64,000 nt of DNA from Sediminitomix flava (GTDB taxonomy: Bacteria; Bacteroidota; Bacteroidia; Cytophagales; Flammeovirgaceae): the NCBI RefSeq assembly GCF_003149185.1, contig NZ_QGDO01000004.1, forward strand, positions 391,076 through 455,075. Direction: 5' to 3'. A model generated the notes under the pieces. The model saw nothing but the letters and a program-made list of their open reading frames with translations, had not been told where the DNA came from and ran no database searches. Position numbers and translations under genes: made by a program. Shown in pieces: positions 17,970 to 28,174 of the stretch (the first letter of the stretch is position 1; each line of letters opens with the position of its first letter).

Positions 17970-20900
17970 ATTCGTAGTCGTATGCTAGTTCTTTAATTGC
18001 CGCTTCTACCGATTCTTGATTTACTTTCTTACCACTCTTGATCTCTTGAATTTTCACCTTGATTTGGTTGAAAATTTTGATACAAACAGGCAAAATGATC
18101 AATGTAATAAGTGTAGCTCCTGCAATACCGTATGAAATGGTAATCACCATCGGGATAAGGAACTGAGCTTGTAAACTTGTCTCGAAAACCATTGGCCCCA
18201 TACCTGCTACAGTCGTTACTGTCGTTAGTAAGATTGGTCGGAAACGAGAAACACAGGCATCCGTAAGTGCTTCGTCGAAACTCATCCCTGCCTTCAAGTT
18301 GAGGTTGAATGCATTGATGAGAACTAAGGCATCATTCACCATCACTCCGAGCAAGGCTATAATACCCATGAAAGACATCATACTAATTGCAAAGCCATGT
18401 AGGAAGTGTGCTAGAACTACCCAAATGAAACTTAGTGGAATAAGTGCAAAAACAATGAAGGCTTGGCTGAATGAGCGCAGTGTAAATACCACAATCGTGA
18501 ACATCAGAATGAATACAATTGGAATCACTTTAGCCGCAGAACTCGATACTTTCTCTTGCTCACGCTTCTGACCATCAAAATCAGCAGAAACGGTTGGATG
18601 TTCTTTTAGCAAATCAGGTAGCAATTCCGTTTTAATCTTGTTCAGAATATCTGGAAGTGCATCATCTGGATTTTTTAGCTGAGAAGTCAGCTTCATCTCA
18701 CGATTGAAATCGATATGGTTAATAGATGAGTACCCGTCTTCAATACTAAAGGTTGCTATTTCAGAGAACGGATATGCTGCACCATTTCCCATACGGATTT
18801 TCATTTTCTCCAAATCCCCGAAACTGTTACGGTTGTCCATTTCATAACGTACCCAAACTTTCACCTCATCTTGCCCTCTTTGAATACGTTGAATTTCGTA
18901 ACCAAAGAAACCTTGACGAATTTGTGAAATCACTTGTTGTTCTGTCAAACCTAGCTGATATGCTTTATCTTTTAGAACGATATGAATTTCACGGTTACCA
19001 ATTGGGTTGTTATCTTTCACATTTCGAAGCTCAGGCATTTTTTCCATGCGTAGTTTAAGCTCCTTTTTCACGGCAGCCAACTCTTCTAAATTATCTCCAC
19101 GAAGTGAAACCACTACAGGATCACCAAATGGAGAGAATGAAGCAAAACTGATCGACTCTGCCCCCGGAATTTTACCGATATGGTCTTGTAAAGCATTACT
19201 AACTTCGGCAGTAGAACCTGTACGTTGCTCTGCTCCTAGAAGCGTCAGATTGAACTGAACTTGATGTCCAGAACCCATATAAACCATATTCACCTTCTTG
19301 ATGATATCTTTTTGGTCTACTTGTGCATCTTTCCAATCTTCATTTACTAGATCAATCGCTCTTTCAATCTGCTGAACACCTTTTTCCGTCACTTCTTGTT
19401 GTGTACCGTTTGGCATAACCAATGAAATCGAAATATCATCTCCTTCAATAGATGGGAAGAATGTACCCGGAACTACTTTCTTTACCATCATCCCGATAGA
19501 GAAAATGAACAGTGCTGTCGCAATACTGAACGTAAATGCTTTATTTCTTAGCGTAAATTCTAGAACAGGTTTGTAAACACCATCTCTGAATTTGAAAAGG
19601 TATTTATCGACAAACTTGGTTACCTTATTCGCTTCTGCTTTTCCGTTTTTCTTAAATGCTTTTGAGAAAGCCAAATGGGCTGGAAGAATGATTAGACCTT
19701 CGATCAGTGATACGAACAAAATCAGACCAACAATCCAAGACATATCCTTGAAGAAATCTCCCATAGTTCCATCCAAGAAAATGAAGGTAGAGAAAGCTAC
19801 AATGGTGGTCAATACCGCTGAAATTACAGCAGGAAGAACTTCCATTGTACCGTCAATTGCTGCTTGAATGGCTGGTTTCCCTTTTTCATAATGCTGATAA
19901 ATGTTCTCAGCTACAACAATCGCATCATCTACCAGAATACCGAGTACAACGATCAAGGCGAAAAGCGAAATCATATTGATCGTTACACTTGTGAATGAAA
20001 TGAGGATAAACATCCCGAAGATTGAGAATGGAATACCCACTGCCACCCAAAATGCAATTCTTGGATTTAGGAAAAGCGAAAGGAAAATCAATACAAGCAC
20101 AATACCCATCACACCATTGTCAATCAAAAGATTAAGACGCTGATCTAAAAGGTCGGACTGATCACGAATCACATCGATATGCAATACATCATTCTGCGCA
20201 TTGAATTCTTTGATATAGGCATGAAGCTGTTCCGCTGTTTCTAAAATATCTTCTGAAAATGTATTATTGATCGTAACTGTTACGGCTCTTTTGCCATTCA
20301 GCGTAGCTCTTGCAGGAGAATCCGCCCACTGATCGGCTACTTTTGCAACATCTTTCAAACGAATTACACCACCATTTTCAGTCTGACGGATAATGATATG
20401 GTCTAATTCATCTGATGAATATCCTTTGTTTTTTGCACGAATAAAGAACTCTTCCTCTCCATCTTTGATACTACCCCCTGTCATATCGAGGTTTGCACCT
20501 TTCACAGCCATCGCAACTTCCTCAAAAGTCATGTTATAGCTTTCTAAAGCCTCTTCTTGAAGAAGGATTGCGATTTCTTCGTCTGGAAAACCTGCAATAT
20601 CAATTTTAGAGATTCCTTTTTTCGATAGAAGATCTTTCTCCACTTTTCGAGCGGTTTCTTTCAATGATTTCAAAGAAACACCATCGCCTGTGATACCAAA
20701 CATAAAACTGAAGTTGGCATCTTCGTGCTTTGAGGAAACCACAGACTCAACACCCGTCGGGAAAGATGGAATTCCTTCTACCACGTTTTTCACACGAGTA
20801 AGCGCCTCGTCCATATCCGTTCCTTTGAACATTTCAAGTGTTATTTTACCCACATTTTCTTGTGCATAAGAAGTGATTTGGTCAAGACCTTCCAAGCCTT

Positions 20901-21117
20901 TCAGCTCTTCTTCAATCTTAAGAATTACCCCTTCTTCAACTTCTTCAGCCGATGAACCCGGGTAAACTACATTGACATAAATGAAGCGTTTGGGAGCATT
21001 TGGGAAAAATGTACTCACCATGTTGGATGAGGCCATAAATCCTAGCACCAATGTCAGTACCATCACCAAATTGACGGCTACTGGAAATTTGATAAAATAG
21101 GATATTAATTTCTTCAT
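17956..21117 (-). CDS. RND efflux pump, HAE1/AcrB-like transporter
   Basis: 1053-residue inner-membrane proton antiporter with the RND plan: a first TM helix (about residues 10-30), large periplasmic region, TM2-6, second periplasmic region and the final TM block. TM4 contains GILVDDAIVVAENIYQH with the two proton-relay aspartates. The start MKKLISYFIKFPVAVNLVMV is normal. Compared with E. coli AcrB the sequence is of the more divergent Bacteroidota type; drugs, bile-like compounds or lipids are possible substrates, and heavy metal is less likely because the methionine triad is not obvious. The adaptor gene ends 10 nt upstream, the TolC gene overlaps at the end. Confidence 0.95.
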   Translation of the reverse strand: MKKLISYFIKFPVAVNLVMVLTLVLGFMASSNMVSTFFPNAPKRFIYVNVVYPGSSAEEVEEGVILKIEEELKGLEGLDQITSYAQENVGKITLEMFKGTDMDEALTRVKNVVEGIPSFPTGVESVVSSKHEDANFSFMFGITGDGVSLKSLKETARKVEKDLLSKKGISKIDIAGFPDEEIAILLQEEALESYNMTFEEVAMAVKGANLDMTGGSIKDGEEEFFIRAKNKGYSSDELDHIIIRQTENGGVIRLKDVAKVADQWADSPARATLNGKRAVTVTINNTFSEDILETAEQLHAYIKEFNAQNDVLHIDVIRDQSDLLDQRLNLLIDNGVMGIVLVLIFLSLFLNPRIAFWVAVGIPFSIFGMFILISFTSVTINMISLFALIVVLGILVDDAIVVAENIYQHYEKGKPAIQAAIDGTMEVLPAVISAVLTTIVAFSTFIFLDGTMGDFFKDMSWIVGLILFVSLIEGLIILPAHLAFSKAFKKNGKAEANKVTKFVDKYLFKFRDGVYKPVLEFTLRNKAFTFSIATALFIFSIGMMVKKVVPGTFFPSIEGDDISISLVMPNGTQQEVTEKGVQQIERAIDLVNEDWKDAQVDQKDIIKKVNMVYMGSGHQVQFNLTLLGAEQRTGSTAEVSNALQDHIGKIPGAESISFASFSPFGDPVVVSLRGDNLEELAAVKKELKLRMEKMPELRNVKDNNPIGNREIHIVLKDKAYQLGLTEQQVISQIRQGFFGYEIQRIQRGQDEVKVWVRYEMDNRNSFGDLEKMKIRMGNGAAYPFSEIATFSIEDGYSSINHIDFNREMKLTSQLKNPDDALPDILNKIKTELLPDLLKEHPTVSADFDGQKREQEKVSSSAAKVIPIVFILMFTIVVFTLRSFSQAFIVFALIPLSFIWVVLAHFLHGFAISMMSFMGIIALLGVMVNDALVLINAFNLNLKAGMSFDEALTDACVSRFRPILLTTVTTVAGMGPMVFETSLQAQFLIPMVITISYGIAGATLITLIILPVCIKIFNQIKVKIQEIKSGKKVNQESVEAAIKELAYDYEYEEA

Positions 21118-21127
21118 GAGTAGTCGC

Positions 21128-22243
21128 TTATTGGGCGTTCAAGACTTGTACTTTCATTCCTGTGTATGGATTCTTGATGTTGGTCATCAATACCGCTGAC
21201 TTTGCAGGCACACCTTTCACGATTGCATCAGACTTGAAAGTTTCCATCACTTCAATAGATTGTAGTGCTAGCTTACTGTCTTTGATGATGTAAATCTGAT
21301 TGTTATCGAAAATAAGTTTACGAGGGATTTGAATGGCTTCATCATACGATTCGCTATTCACTTGAGCGGTTAGGAACATTCCTTCTTTCAAGTTTTTGCC
21401 CGAAGTCTGGATATATACTTTCACACTTTGAGAATTGGCATCCAAAGTATTCCCTACTCTGATCACTTTACCTGTCCATTCTCCTTTTAACTCAGAAGAG
21501 AAAAGTTTTACTTCATTTCCAATTTTGAAATGCTCAATATCTTTTAGTGGAGCAGTTACTTCTAATTCATAAGATGAAAGATTCACCATTTCTCCTAACT
21601 CTTGACCTGCTCTTACGGCTGTCCCTGCCTCTACATTACTCTTAGAAATTGATCCACTGAAAGGGGCATAAAGCGTATATTTGCTTAATTTTTCTTCCGC
21701 TGATTTGATCGAGTAATACGAACTATAGATTCCTTTTCCAGCAATAAAATATTTCTCTTTCTCCGTTTTTGGTTCTGGAAGTGCCTTCAAAGACTTCTTG
21801 ATATCCAAGTCTTTCAAATACTGATTCCACGACAGGTAACTTTCCTTAAAATCTTCTTTCAAGTCAGGAAGAATAGCGGTAAGGCTTGTCATAAAATTAC
21901 TTTTGTCGGCAAGCAATGTCATATAACGTTCTTGCTTATCGATCTGAAGTAAAACTTGCCCTTTCTTGTAGTAATTTCCTTCTCTAAACTTTTTTGCAGA
22001 TGGCAATAAACGTCCTTCTACCTCTGCATAAATTTCGTATCGGTCTTTGGCTTTTAGCTTACCTGTAACCTCAATATTGTTTTGTAGGGTTTGAGGCTTT
22101 GCATATTCGACCTCCACAGCAAGAATGCTTTTATCGTCAATTGGTTTTGCCTTTGGTTTATCTGGCAGGGCACTTACTGCAAAGAATGCCGCTGCAATTA
22201 CTAGCGGACTAAGAATAAGGTATAAATATTTGCGTTTCATCAC
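21128..22243 (-). CDS. Periplasmic adaptor (membrane fusion protein) of the RND pump
   Basis: 371 residues. One N-terminal hydrophobic helix (LYLILSPLVIAAAFFAVSAL) anchors it in the inner membrane. The lipoyl/barrel-sandwich halves are split: the first contains ITGKL-like VTGKLKAKDRYEIYAEVEG and KKGQVLLQID, the second YAPFSGSISKSNVEAGTAV. A helical hairpin lies between (about residues 105-185). First gene of the adaptor-pump-TolC operon, whose likely regulatory region with three direct repeats begins 68 nt upstream. Confidence 0.92.
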   Translation of the reverse strand: MMKRKYLYLILSPLVIAAAFFAVSALPDKPKAKPIDDKSILAVEVEYAKPQTLQNNIEVTGKLKAKDRYEIYAEVEGRLLPSAKKFREGNYYKKGQVLLQIDKQERYMTLLADKSNFMTSLTAILPDLKEDFKESYLSWNQYLKDLDIKKSLKALPEPKTEKEKYFIAGKGIYSSYYSIKSAEEKLSKYTLYAPFSGSISKSNVEAGTAVRAGQELGEMVNLSSYELEVTAPLKDIEHFKIGNEVKLFSSELKGEWTGKVIRVGNTLDANSQSVKVYIQTSGKNLKEGMFLTAQVNSESYDEAIQIPRKLIFDNNQIYIIKDSKLALQSIEVMETFKSDAIVKGVPAKSAVLMTNIKNPYTGMKVQVLNAQ

Positions 22244-22310
22244 TTTTGAAAAATTTGCTGTTGTACAATGACATCACAAACATCTCACTTCCTTCGCGCG
22301 ATATAAATTA

Positions 22311-22364
22311 AGAGGTGACGAAACCCGAAAAATGGGGGATGAAACTAGAATATTGGGGATGAAA
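22311..22364 (-). promoter_or_regulatory. Three phased direct repeats, candidate LytTR operator of the efflux operon
   Basis: Plus-strand units AGAGGTGACGAAA (22311), ATGGGGGATGAAA (22332) and ATTGGGGATGAAA (22352) begin 21 and 20 nt apart, two helical turns. The last two differ at one base. They lie upstream of the adaptor gene, and just downstream of them a degenerate -7 box GATGTTTG (22284-22277, minus strand) has no TTG at the -33 position, as expected for an activated promoter. LytTR regulators are known to bind direct repeats about two turns apart; assignment to the regulator at 14662 is inference. Confidence 0.55.
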
Positions 22365-22407
22365 AAAATGTCCAACTTATATATGTTATCATATACAAGC
22401 TGAACAT
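22362..22407 (-). terminator. Terminator of sbcDC
   Basis: Long hairpin, arms 22390-22407 and 22368-22385 (minus strand ATGTTCAGCTTGTATATG with matching partner, two or three mismatches), then seven T. It ends just where the direct repeats begin, insulating the efflux operon from sbcDC. Confidence 0.8.
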
Positions 22408-22461
22408 TTAAGTTTATGATAGGTAATATTTGTATTTACAACAAGGCTACAAAAGTTAAAA

Positions 22462-25400
22462 TCAAGCCTTAATCTCAACACGACTCACGCCATTTCCTTC
22501 CTTGATTACTTGAATTTGGGTAGTGATTCTATCGTGTAGATTACCAACATGGGAAATCACGCCAATGGTTTTCCCTTGCGTTTGAAGTGCATCCAAAGCC
22601 GTAAGAACTTCATCCAACGATTTGTCATCAAGAGTTCCAAATCCTTCATCGATAAAGAGTGAATCTATTTGGACATTTTTACTCGACAAATCGGAAAGTC
22701 CTAATGCCAATGACAAACTGATCATGAATTTCTCACCTCCACTAGCTGTATTTACCTTTCGGACTGTATCCGCTTGATGGTGATCGATAACAGAGAAATT
22801 AAGGTAGTTTTTCAATGTAATCTCTCCTTTTGTAGTTGTAGAAAATTCGATTTCATTGATCTCTAAAGTATATCTATCATTCATTTGTTCGAGATGAATA
22901 TTAGCCAACTGTAAGAGATTTTTCAAAGTCAGATGTTGTACATACTTATTGAAAGAGTCTTTTGAACCACCAAGAACAGCTCTCAATTCTAGCCATTTTT
23001 TATGAACTGTTTTCTGTGTCTCAATTTTCTTGAAAAGACTTTCGTTTCGTTTTTTCAGTTCTTGATCTTTTCTGATTTGCTCTTCAATCTTACCTTTTTC
23101 AGTCAGTAAATCATCTTGCGTCTCTTCATGATGCTTTTTACTCTCTTCAAGAGTCTCTTTATCTTCTTTTATCGCTTCTAATAAGGCATTTAGATTTTCT
23201 TCTTCCTCTTCTAACTGCTTCTTTTTCGTTTTTGTCGCAGTCTCAAATTCGGTAAAAGTTTCTTTCTGACTTCGGAAATCTTCAGCTTGCTGAATGCTCA
23301 ACAAATGCTCTTTTACTTCTGAGATTGCACTAAATTCTGACTCTTGTAAAAGTTGCGTCAACTGCTTTTCTACATCTTCCAAGTCCGTGGTATGTTTTTT
23401 AAGCTCTTGTTCCAAAACGACTAAAGCAGACTTCTCATTTTCGATTTCTGTCTTATTCTTTTCGCTTGTCGTTCGTTTCTCTTCAAAAGTAGCTTTGACA
23501 TTCGTTACTTGTAAATTGATTCGTCGATTTTCATTTTCCAAGGTGATTTCCTTTGCCAACAAGCTATTACGCTGACTCGCTAATTTTTTCCCTTCCTTTA
23601 CTGTACTTTGCTCTTTTTCCTCTTCCTCTTGAAGTTGCTTTTTTATACTTTCTATTTGCTTCTGAATACCTTGTTTTTCCGTATGGAAATTTCGGATGTC
23701 TTCTTGTTTTTTGCGTAGCTTTTCTTTTTTCTCAGTATAGCATGAAAGTGCATTTTGCTTTTCCTTCACCAAATCAGAAAGTTCATTTACTGTCGTGAAT
23801 GCAATCTGATATTGTTGACAGTTTTCTATTAGCGTTTGGAAAATCTTCTGCTTTTTATTTTCAAGCGTCTTTAACTGAGTGTTGAGGTGTGCAAACTCAG
23901 CTTTTGATGTTGCTAATTGTTGTTCTGCTACTCCTTTTTCACTCAAATATTTATTTTCTTCATTTTGGAATTGTTCTTTGGTATCCAAAATAGATTTTAG
24001 CTTTTTCTCAAGTTCTGTGAGCTGATCTAGCCTTGTTTTGATTTGCTGAAGCTCTGAAGAAATCTTAGTCTTTTCCGCTTGTATTCTGTCGAGTTCTTCA
24101 ATTTTAAAAGCTGTATTTTCGGTAAAATAGCTTCTCAGTTCATTGATTCTAGCCTCGAACTCTAGTACTGAATTTTGCTGATTTTTTAAATCATTCTGAG
24201 CAATTCCTAAGTCTTTGTCTAAGCTATTTTCAGCCTTGTAAAACTGATCGTATTTCTTTTCCCACTCTGCTATTTCAGCTGAAATCTTATCAAGTTCAGT
24301 TGCTGAAAAAGCTTCTTTTTCTTCGTTATGATCTACAAAAGGATGTTCTTTTGAACCACAAACAAAACAAGCTTCACCTACTTTTAGCTTCTTTCGTTCA
24401 TCTTCATAATTGAGAACTTGACGTTTCAGCTCATAGATTTTCTTTTTGTCTTCCAAATGCTCTTTCGCATTTTCCTTTTCAGCTCTAGCCTTGTTTAAGT
24501 CAACTTCAAATTGCTTGATCTGAGCTATCTTTTCAGTTTGCTTCTCAGTCAAAAGTTGAATTTCTGCGCTATGCTTTTGGAAATCCTTTGCATGAGTTTC
24601 TAAGGTATTTAGCACTTGAAACTGCTGAGTCAACTTGCTATTCTTTTGGGATAAATCAGCCGAATTTTGATCTCCAATTTTTTCTTTAAGACTTGTTTCT
24701 TCTTGCTGATTTAATACTCTTTTAGCGGCTAGGGCTGTGATTTTTTGCTCAACCTCTGTTACTAGGGTTTGAGTGTTTTTGGTTTTCTTTTCAGCATCTA
24801 AAAGTAAGTTTTGGGTAGCCTTAAAAGAATCCTCTTCTGCTTCAAAATTTTTGATTTGATTTACCCAATGCGGAAGCTCTTTTTCAACAGCTTCAAGCGA
24901 CTGATGAGTCTTGATAAAACCTTCTAATTCCTCAATCTTTTTCAGTGTTGATTGCTCATTTTTCTGATTTTCTGAAAGTTGATTTGCTTCTTTTTGATGC
25001 TCCGAATTGAGTTTATCCTTTTTCTCTCGTAGTGCAATTACGACAGTTCTTTTCTCTTTGATTTGAACTTCAAGCTCAGAAATTTCTTTGTACTTAGGCT
25101 GCCACTCTTCGGCTTGTACTTCAGCATCCTTCAGTTTTTGTTGTGCTTCTTGAAATTCAGTATTCAAACGCTCTTGTAACTCTTTTTTTGTCTGAATACT
25201 TTTATTTTTTTTAGCAGTTAAAAGCGTTTTCTCTGCCTTATCTTTTGTATGTCTTTCCGATAAATCAATTAGACTAGAAAAAGGAAACGCTTTCTGATGT
25301 TTTGAAAGTTTGCCGATGATTGGCAAAATTTCTAGACGTTTTTCTTCAAGCTTTTGCTCGTCATTTTCTAGCGCGATTCGCTTCTGTTTTTGTTCGTCTT

Positions 25401-26157
25401 GACGCTTGAAAACTTGAAGCTGCTTATCTATATGTTGGATTTTCTCTTTGAGTACATTTTGGTCTTCAGGAATCTGCTTCAAGCGATTCTGATTTTTCAG
25501 TAGGTCTTCTTCAGAAAGTAAATCTTCTGTATTGATGCCTTGCTCTAGTTCATCAAGTTTCTTTTTCTCTTCTGAGATTCTCGCACCCACTTTTTCCCCA
25601 ATTTTGAGGTAAATATCATTTCCTGTAATCTTTTGGAGTAATTCTCCTCTTGTATTTTCATTGGCACTCAAAAAAGCATCAAAATCGCCTTGCGCCAAAA
25701 GCATCGACTTTAAGAATTGCGGATATTCGAGCTTAACGACTTCTTTTATTTTGTTGTAGTAAGACGTTAGTTTTTGACTTTCCAAGATTTCTTCTCCGCA
25801 AGAAAGTTGTACTTCTTCTTTGGGAGTGGTAAGGGCTTTTCCTGTTTTTGTGGTAAGACGGATAGACCAATATGCCCGATATTCTTTGCCTTCATTCTCG
25901 AATGTAACCGCTGAAAAAGCATTTCCAGCCCCTCTACTCACTACATCTACAAGTTTTTCTTGAGCAGTCAGACGAGGCACTTTTCCGTACAGAGCAATCG
26001 TGATCGCATCTAGCAATGTAGATTTTCCCGCTCCTGTTCGTCCTGTAATTGCAAAAAGATTGGTATCACTAAAAGCTTCTTCTCTGAAATCAATCTCGAT
26101 AGGCTTATTTGATTTCAGAGAATTAATATTTTGAAGTTCGATTTTTAGGATTTTCAT
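22462..26157 (-). CDS. sbcC: DNA repair exonuclease subunit SbcC (SMC/Rad50-like ATPase)
   Basis: ATPase subunit of the SbcCD (Mre11-Rad50 type) nuclease, which opens hairpins and blocked DNA ends. 1231 residues. Walker A GRTGAGKSTLLDAI at about residues 39-52 is followed by two long coiled-coil arms rich in Lys, Glu and Gln. At the turn, around residues 596-600, lies the zinc hook CFVC in GEACFVCGSKEHPF. The C-terminal lobe has signature ASGGEKFMISLSLALGL and Walker B SLFIDEGFGTLD. It is preceded by sbcD with a 9-nt gap and followed by a terminator. Confidence 0.96.
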   Translation of the reverse strand: MKILKIELQNINSLKSNKPIEIDFREEAFSDTNLFAITGRTGAGKSTLLDAITIALYGKVPRLTAQEKLVDVVSRGAGNAFSAVTFENEGKEYRAYWSIRLTTKTGKALTTPKEEVQLSCGEEILESQKLTSYYNKIKEVVKLEYPQFLKSMLLAQGDFDAFLSANENTRGELLQKITGNDIYLKIGEKVGARISEEKKKLDELEQGINTEDLLSEEDLLKNQNRLKQIPEDQNVLKEKIQHIDKQLQVFKRQDEQKQKRIALENDEQKLEEKRLEILPIIGKLSKHQKAFPFSSLIDLSERHTKDKAEKTLLTAKKNKSIQTKKELQERLNTEFQEAQQKLKDAEVQAEEWQPKYKEISELEVQIKEKRTVVIALREKKDKLNSEHQKEANQLSENQKNEQSTLKKIEELEGFIKTHQSLEAVEKELPHWVNQIKNFEAEEDSFKATQNLLLDAEKKTKNTQTLVTEVEQKITALAAKRVLNQQEETSLKEKIGDQNSADLSQKNSKLTQQFQVLNTLETHAKDFQKHSAEIQLLTEKQTEKIAQIKQFEVDLNKARAEKENAKEHLEDKKKIYELKRQVLNYEDERKKLKVGEACFVCGSKEHPFVDHNEEKEAFSATELDKISAEIAEWEKKYDQFYKAENSLDKDLGIAQNDLKNQQNSVLEFEARINELRSYFTENTAFKIEELDRIQAEKTKISSELQQIKTRLDQLTELEKKLKSILDTKEQFQNEENKYLSEKGVAEQQLATSKAEFAHLNTQLKTLENKKQKIFQTLIENCQQYQIAFTTVNELSDLVKEKQNALSCYTEKKEKLRKKQEDIRNFHTEKQGIQKQIESIKKQLQEEEEKEQSTVKEGKKLASQRNSLLAKEITLENENRRINLQVTNVKATFEEKRTTSEKNKTEIENEKSALVVLEQELKKHTTDLEDVEKQLTQLLQESEFSAISEVKEHLLSIQQAEDFRSQKETFTEFETATKTKKKQLEEEEENLNALLEAIKEDKETLEESKKHHEETQDDLLTEKGKIEEQIRKDQELKKRNESLFKKIETQKTVHKKWLELRAVLGGSKDSFNKYVQHLTLKNLLQLANIHLEQMNDRYTLEINEIEFSTTTKGEITLKNYLNFSVIDHHQADTVRKVNTASGGEKFMISLSLALGLSDLSSKNVQIDSLFIDEGFGTLDDKSLDEVLTALDALQTQGKTIGVISHVGNLHDRITTQIQVIKEGNGVSRVEIKA

Positions 26158-26166
26158 TACTGTTAG

Positions 26167-27378
26167 TTATTCTTGAATGGAACGGTAAATTTCTAGGAAG
26201 GCATCATTGAGATCTGATCTGCTTTGGAGATCAATGTCTTGTTGCTCGCATAGCAATTGGAAAGCATCTTCAACTTTCAATTCTTTCACCTCTTGAAGGC
26301 TCATTTCACGACTGATTTTCTTTTCTTTTTTACTTCTGCTCAACGAAACTTTGAGGACTTCTAAAGGCAAAGTCTCCGCTTTTTCATTGATGGCTGAAGA
26401 AAGTGTATAGTTATTGTTCTCGGTTTTGACGACTACTTCTACCCAAGGTTTGAGTGTATCTGTAGTTGAAGGAATCTGTTCGAGCGCTTCCAAGCATTCT
26501 TCTAAGTTACCTCTAACGACTGAGATATTACGAAAAGTAGGTACAGCTACCTCTTCAATTTCTTTTATCTGCTTGTCTTCTAGATGTAATACGATGACTT
26601 TTTTATCGTGATGAACTTCACTAAAACTCAAAACATAAGGAGAACCCGAATAGCGAATGTGCTCTTTATCAATTTTCTGACAACGGTGTAAATGCCCTAG
26701 TGCTACATAATCAAATACCGTTGAGAAATCGTCCGAACCAATATCGCCCAAGCCTCCTACATACACATTACGCTCGCTATCAGAAGTTGAAGTAGACCCA
26801 CCAATAGAAAAAAGGTGTCCCATCGCAATTACAGGAACTTGATTGGTATTTATACTTTGACAGTATTCAGCTACGGCATCATAATGCTCAATAAGTGCTT
26901 TTTTGTATTTATCTCCAATCTCCTCAAACTGCTGTCCTGCCATTGCTTTTCGGATATCTTGATCTCGAAGAAAGGGTACTGCCGCTACAATTACTTCTTC
27001 ATCTTCCACCGTGATTGAAAAAACTTCTTCATTGATAGCTTCTGAAGATGGTGCTTTACCAACCACATAGATATCAAGCATTTCTAAAATTTCTTTTGGG
27101 GCATTAATTGTACTCGCTGCATCATGGTTTCCTGCTGTAATCACAACTTTCTTACAATGCGTTCGGTGGATATCAATCAAGAATTTATAATACATTCTTG
27201 TCGTTGCATTTGAAGGATGTGGTGTGTCAAATACATCTCCCGAAATGAGTAGGAGATCTATCTTTTGATTGTCAACATATTGTACTAACCAGTCTAAAAA
27301 AGCTTGCTGTTCTTCTTGTTGAGACAGCTCTATAAAACGGTGTCCGAGGTGTAAATCTGCAGTATGTAAAATCTTCAT
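26167..27378 (-). CDS. sbcD: DNA repair exonuclease subunit SbcD (Mre11-like)
   Basis: Mn-dependent nuclease subunit of SbcCD. The family start MKILHTADLHLGHRF gives the ATG at 27378; the frame extends 13 codons further to 27417 but those residues are not conserved. Metallophosphoesterase motifs: HTADLHLG, LISGDVFDTPHPS, TAGNHDA, and GHLFSIGG with VALGHLHR. About 403 residues, normal length. Immediately precedes sbcC in the same operon; a short sequence separates it from the divergent Crp-like gene. Confidence 0.95.
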   Translation of the reverse strand: MKILHTADLHLGHRFIELSQQEEQQAFLDWLVQYVDNQKIDLLLISGDVFDTPHPSNATTRMYYKFLIDIHRTHCKKVVITAGNHDAASTINAPKEILEMLDIYVVGKAPSSEAINEEVFSITVEDEEVIVAAVPFLRDQDIRKAMAGQQFEEIGDKYKKALIEHYDAVAEYCQSINTNQVPVIAMGHLFSIGGSTSTSDSERNVYVGGLGDIGSDDFSTVFDYVALGHLHRCQKIDKEHIRYSGSPYVLSFSEVHHDKKVIVLHLEDKQIKEIEEVAVPTFRNISVVRGNLEECLEALEQIPSTTDTLKPWVEVVVKTENNNYTLSSAINEKAETLPLEVLKVSLSRSKKEKKISREMSLQEVKELKVEDAFQLLCEQQDIDLQSRSDLNDAFLEIYRSIQE

Positions 27379-27530
27379 TGGTTCTGTCTTATCTGGGGTA
27401 AGGCAATCAAATATCACAAAAAATACTGATATTTTTCACAACTCATTTCAAGGATATAAGATGGCGTATAGAAACGGTTCTTTGAGTTTTAGAATATTCT
27501 TAGCTTTACGAATAAATTGTAGAAAAGATT

Positions 27531-28106
27531 ATGGCTAATTCGGCTAAACTTAGAGCATTTTTTGAAACAGATTTCCCTCTTAACAAAGAAGGACTAGAGG
27601 AGCTTTTTACAGCTTTTCAAACAGAGATTTATACTAAAAATGAATTGATTTTGAGAAATGGAGACTCTGAACGCCAGCTTCGTTTTTTGAATAGTGGAAA
27701 TATACGAGAGTATTATGCGACTACTGATAAAGAAACGAATATCAATTTCTATACTTCCCCTCAGTTTATCACTGACTTTTCTGCATTCAATAACAATACA
27801 AAAACTAAAAAATATCAAGAGTGTCTTTCAGAAGTCGAATTGAAAATATTGGACAAAGAAGTATTCTTAAATCTGTTGGAAAAATATCAGTGTGGAAAAT
27901 CTTTTATTGACCTCACCTTCCAACGTTTATTGGAGCAAAAAGAACAACATGAATTTGATCGCCTAACCAAATCGGCAGACGAACTTTATCAAGATATTCT
28001 GAAAAATCATCCTAATTGGCTCCATAAAATTCCTCAATATCATATAGCCTCTTACTTAGGAGTTACACCCGAAACACTGAGCAGAATCCGCAAACGTATT
28101 TCTTGA
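27531..28106 (+). CDS. Crp/Fnr-type transcriptional regulator
   Basis: 191 residues. N-terminal cyclic-nucleotide-binding-like beta-barrel (LILRNGDSERQLRFLNSGNIREYY) and a C-terminal winged helix with HIASYLGVTPETLSRIRKRIS as recognition helix. No cysteine cluster for iron-sulfur binding is seen, and the cAMP-binding residues are not recognisable, so the ligand is unknown. This is the common Bacteroidota type. The metallo-hydrolase gene follows on the same strand after 68 nt with its own -7 box. Confidence 0.88.
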   Translation: MANSAKLRAFFETDFPLNKEGLEELFTAFQTEIYTKNELILRNGDSERQLRFLNSGNIREYYATTDKETNINFYTSPQFITDFSAFNNNTKTKKYQECLSEVELKILDKEVFLNLLEKYQCGKSFIDLTFQRLLEQKEQHEFDRLTKSADELYQDILKNHPNWLHKIPQYHIASYLGVTPETLSRIRKRIS

Positions 28107-28138
28107 TTTGAATCAATGGACTAAAGTCTGATTAAAGG

Positions 28139-28146
28139 TATTTTTG
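28139..28146 (+). promoter_or_regulatory. -7 element before the metallo-hydrolase gene
   Basis: TATTTTTG matches TAnnTTTG, 28 nt before the start codon. No TTG lies at the usual distance. Confidence 0.4.
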
Positions 28147-28174
28147 TAATCGAATCATTAAAACTGACAATCAA

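Noticed and set aside
27379-27417. N-terminal extension of SbcD to the ATG at 27417
   Set aside because: The 13 added residues precede the universal MKILHTADLHLG start and are not expected in the family.
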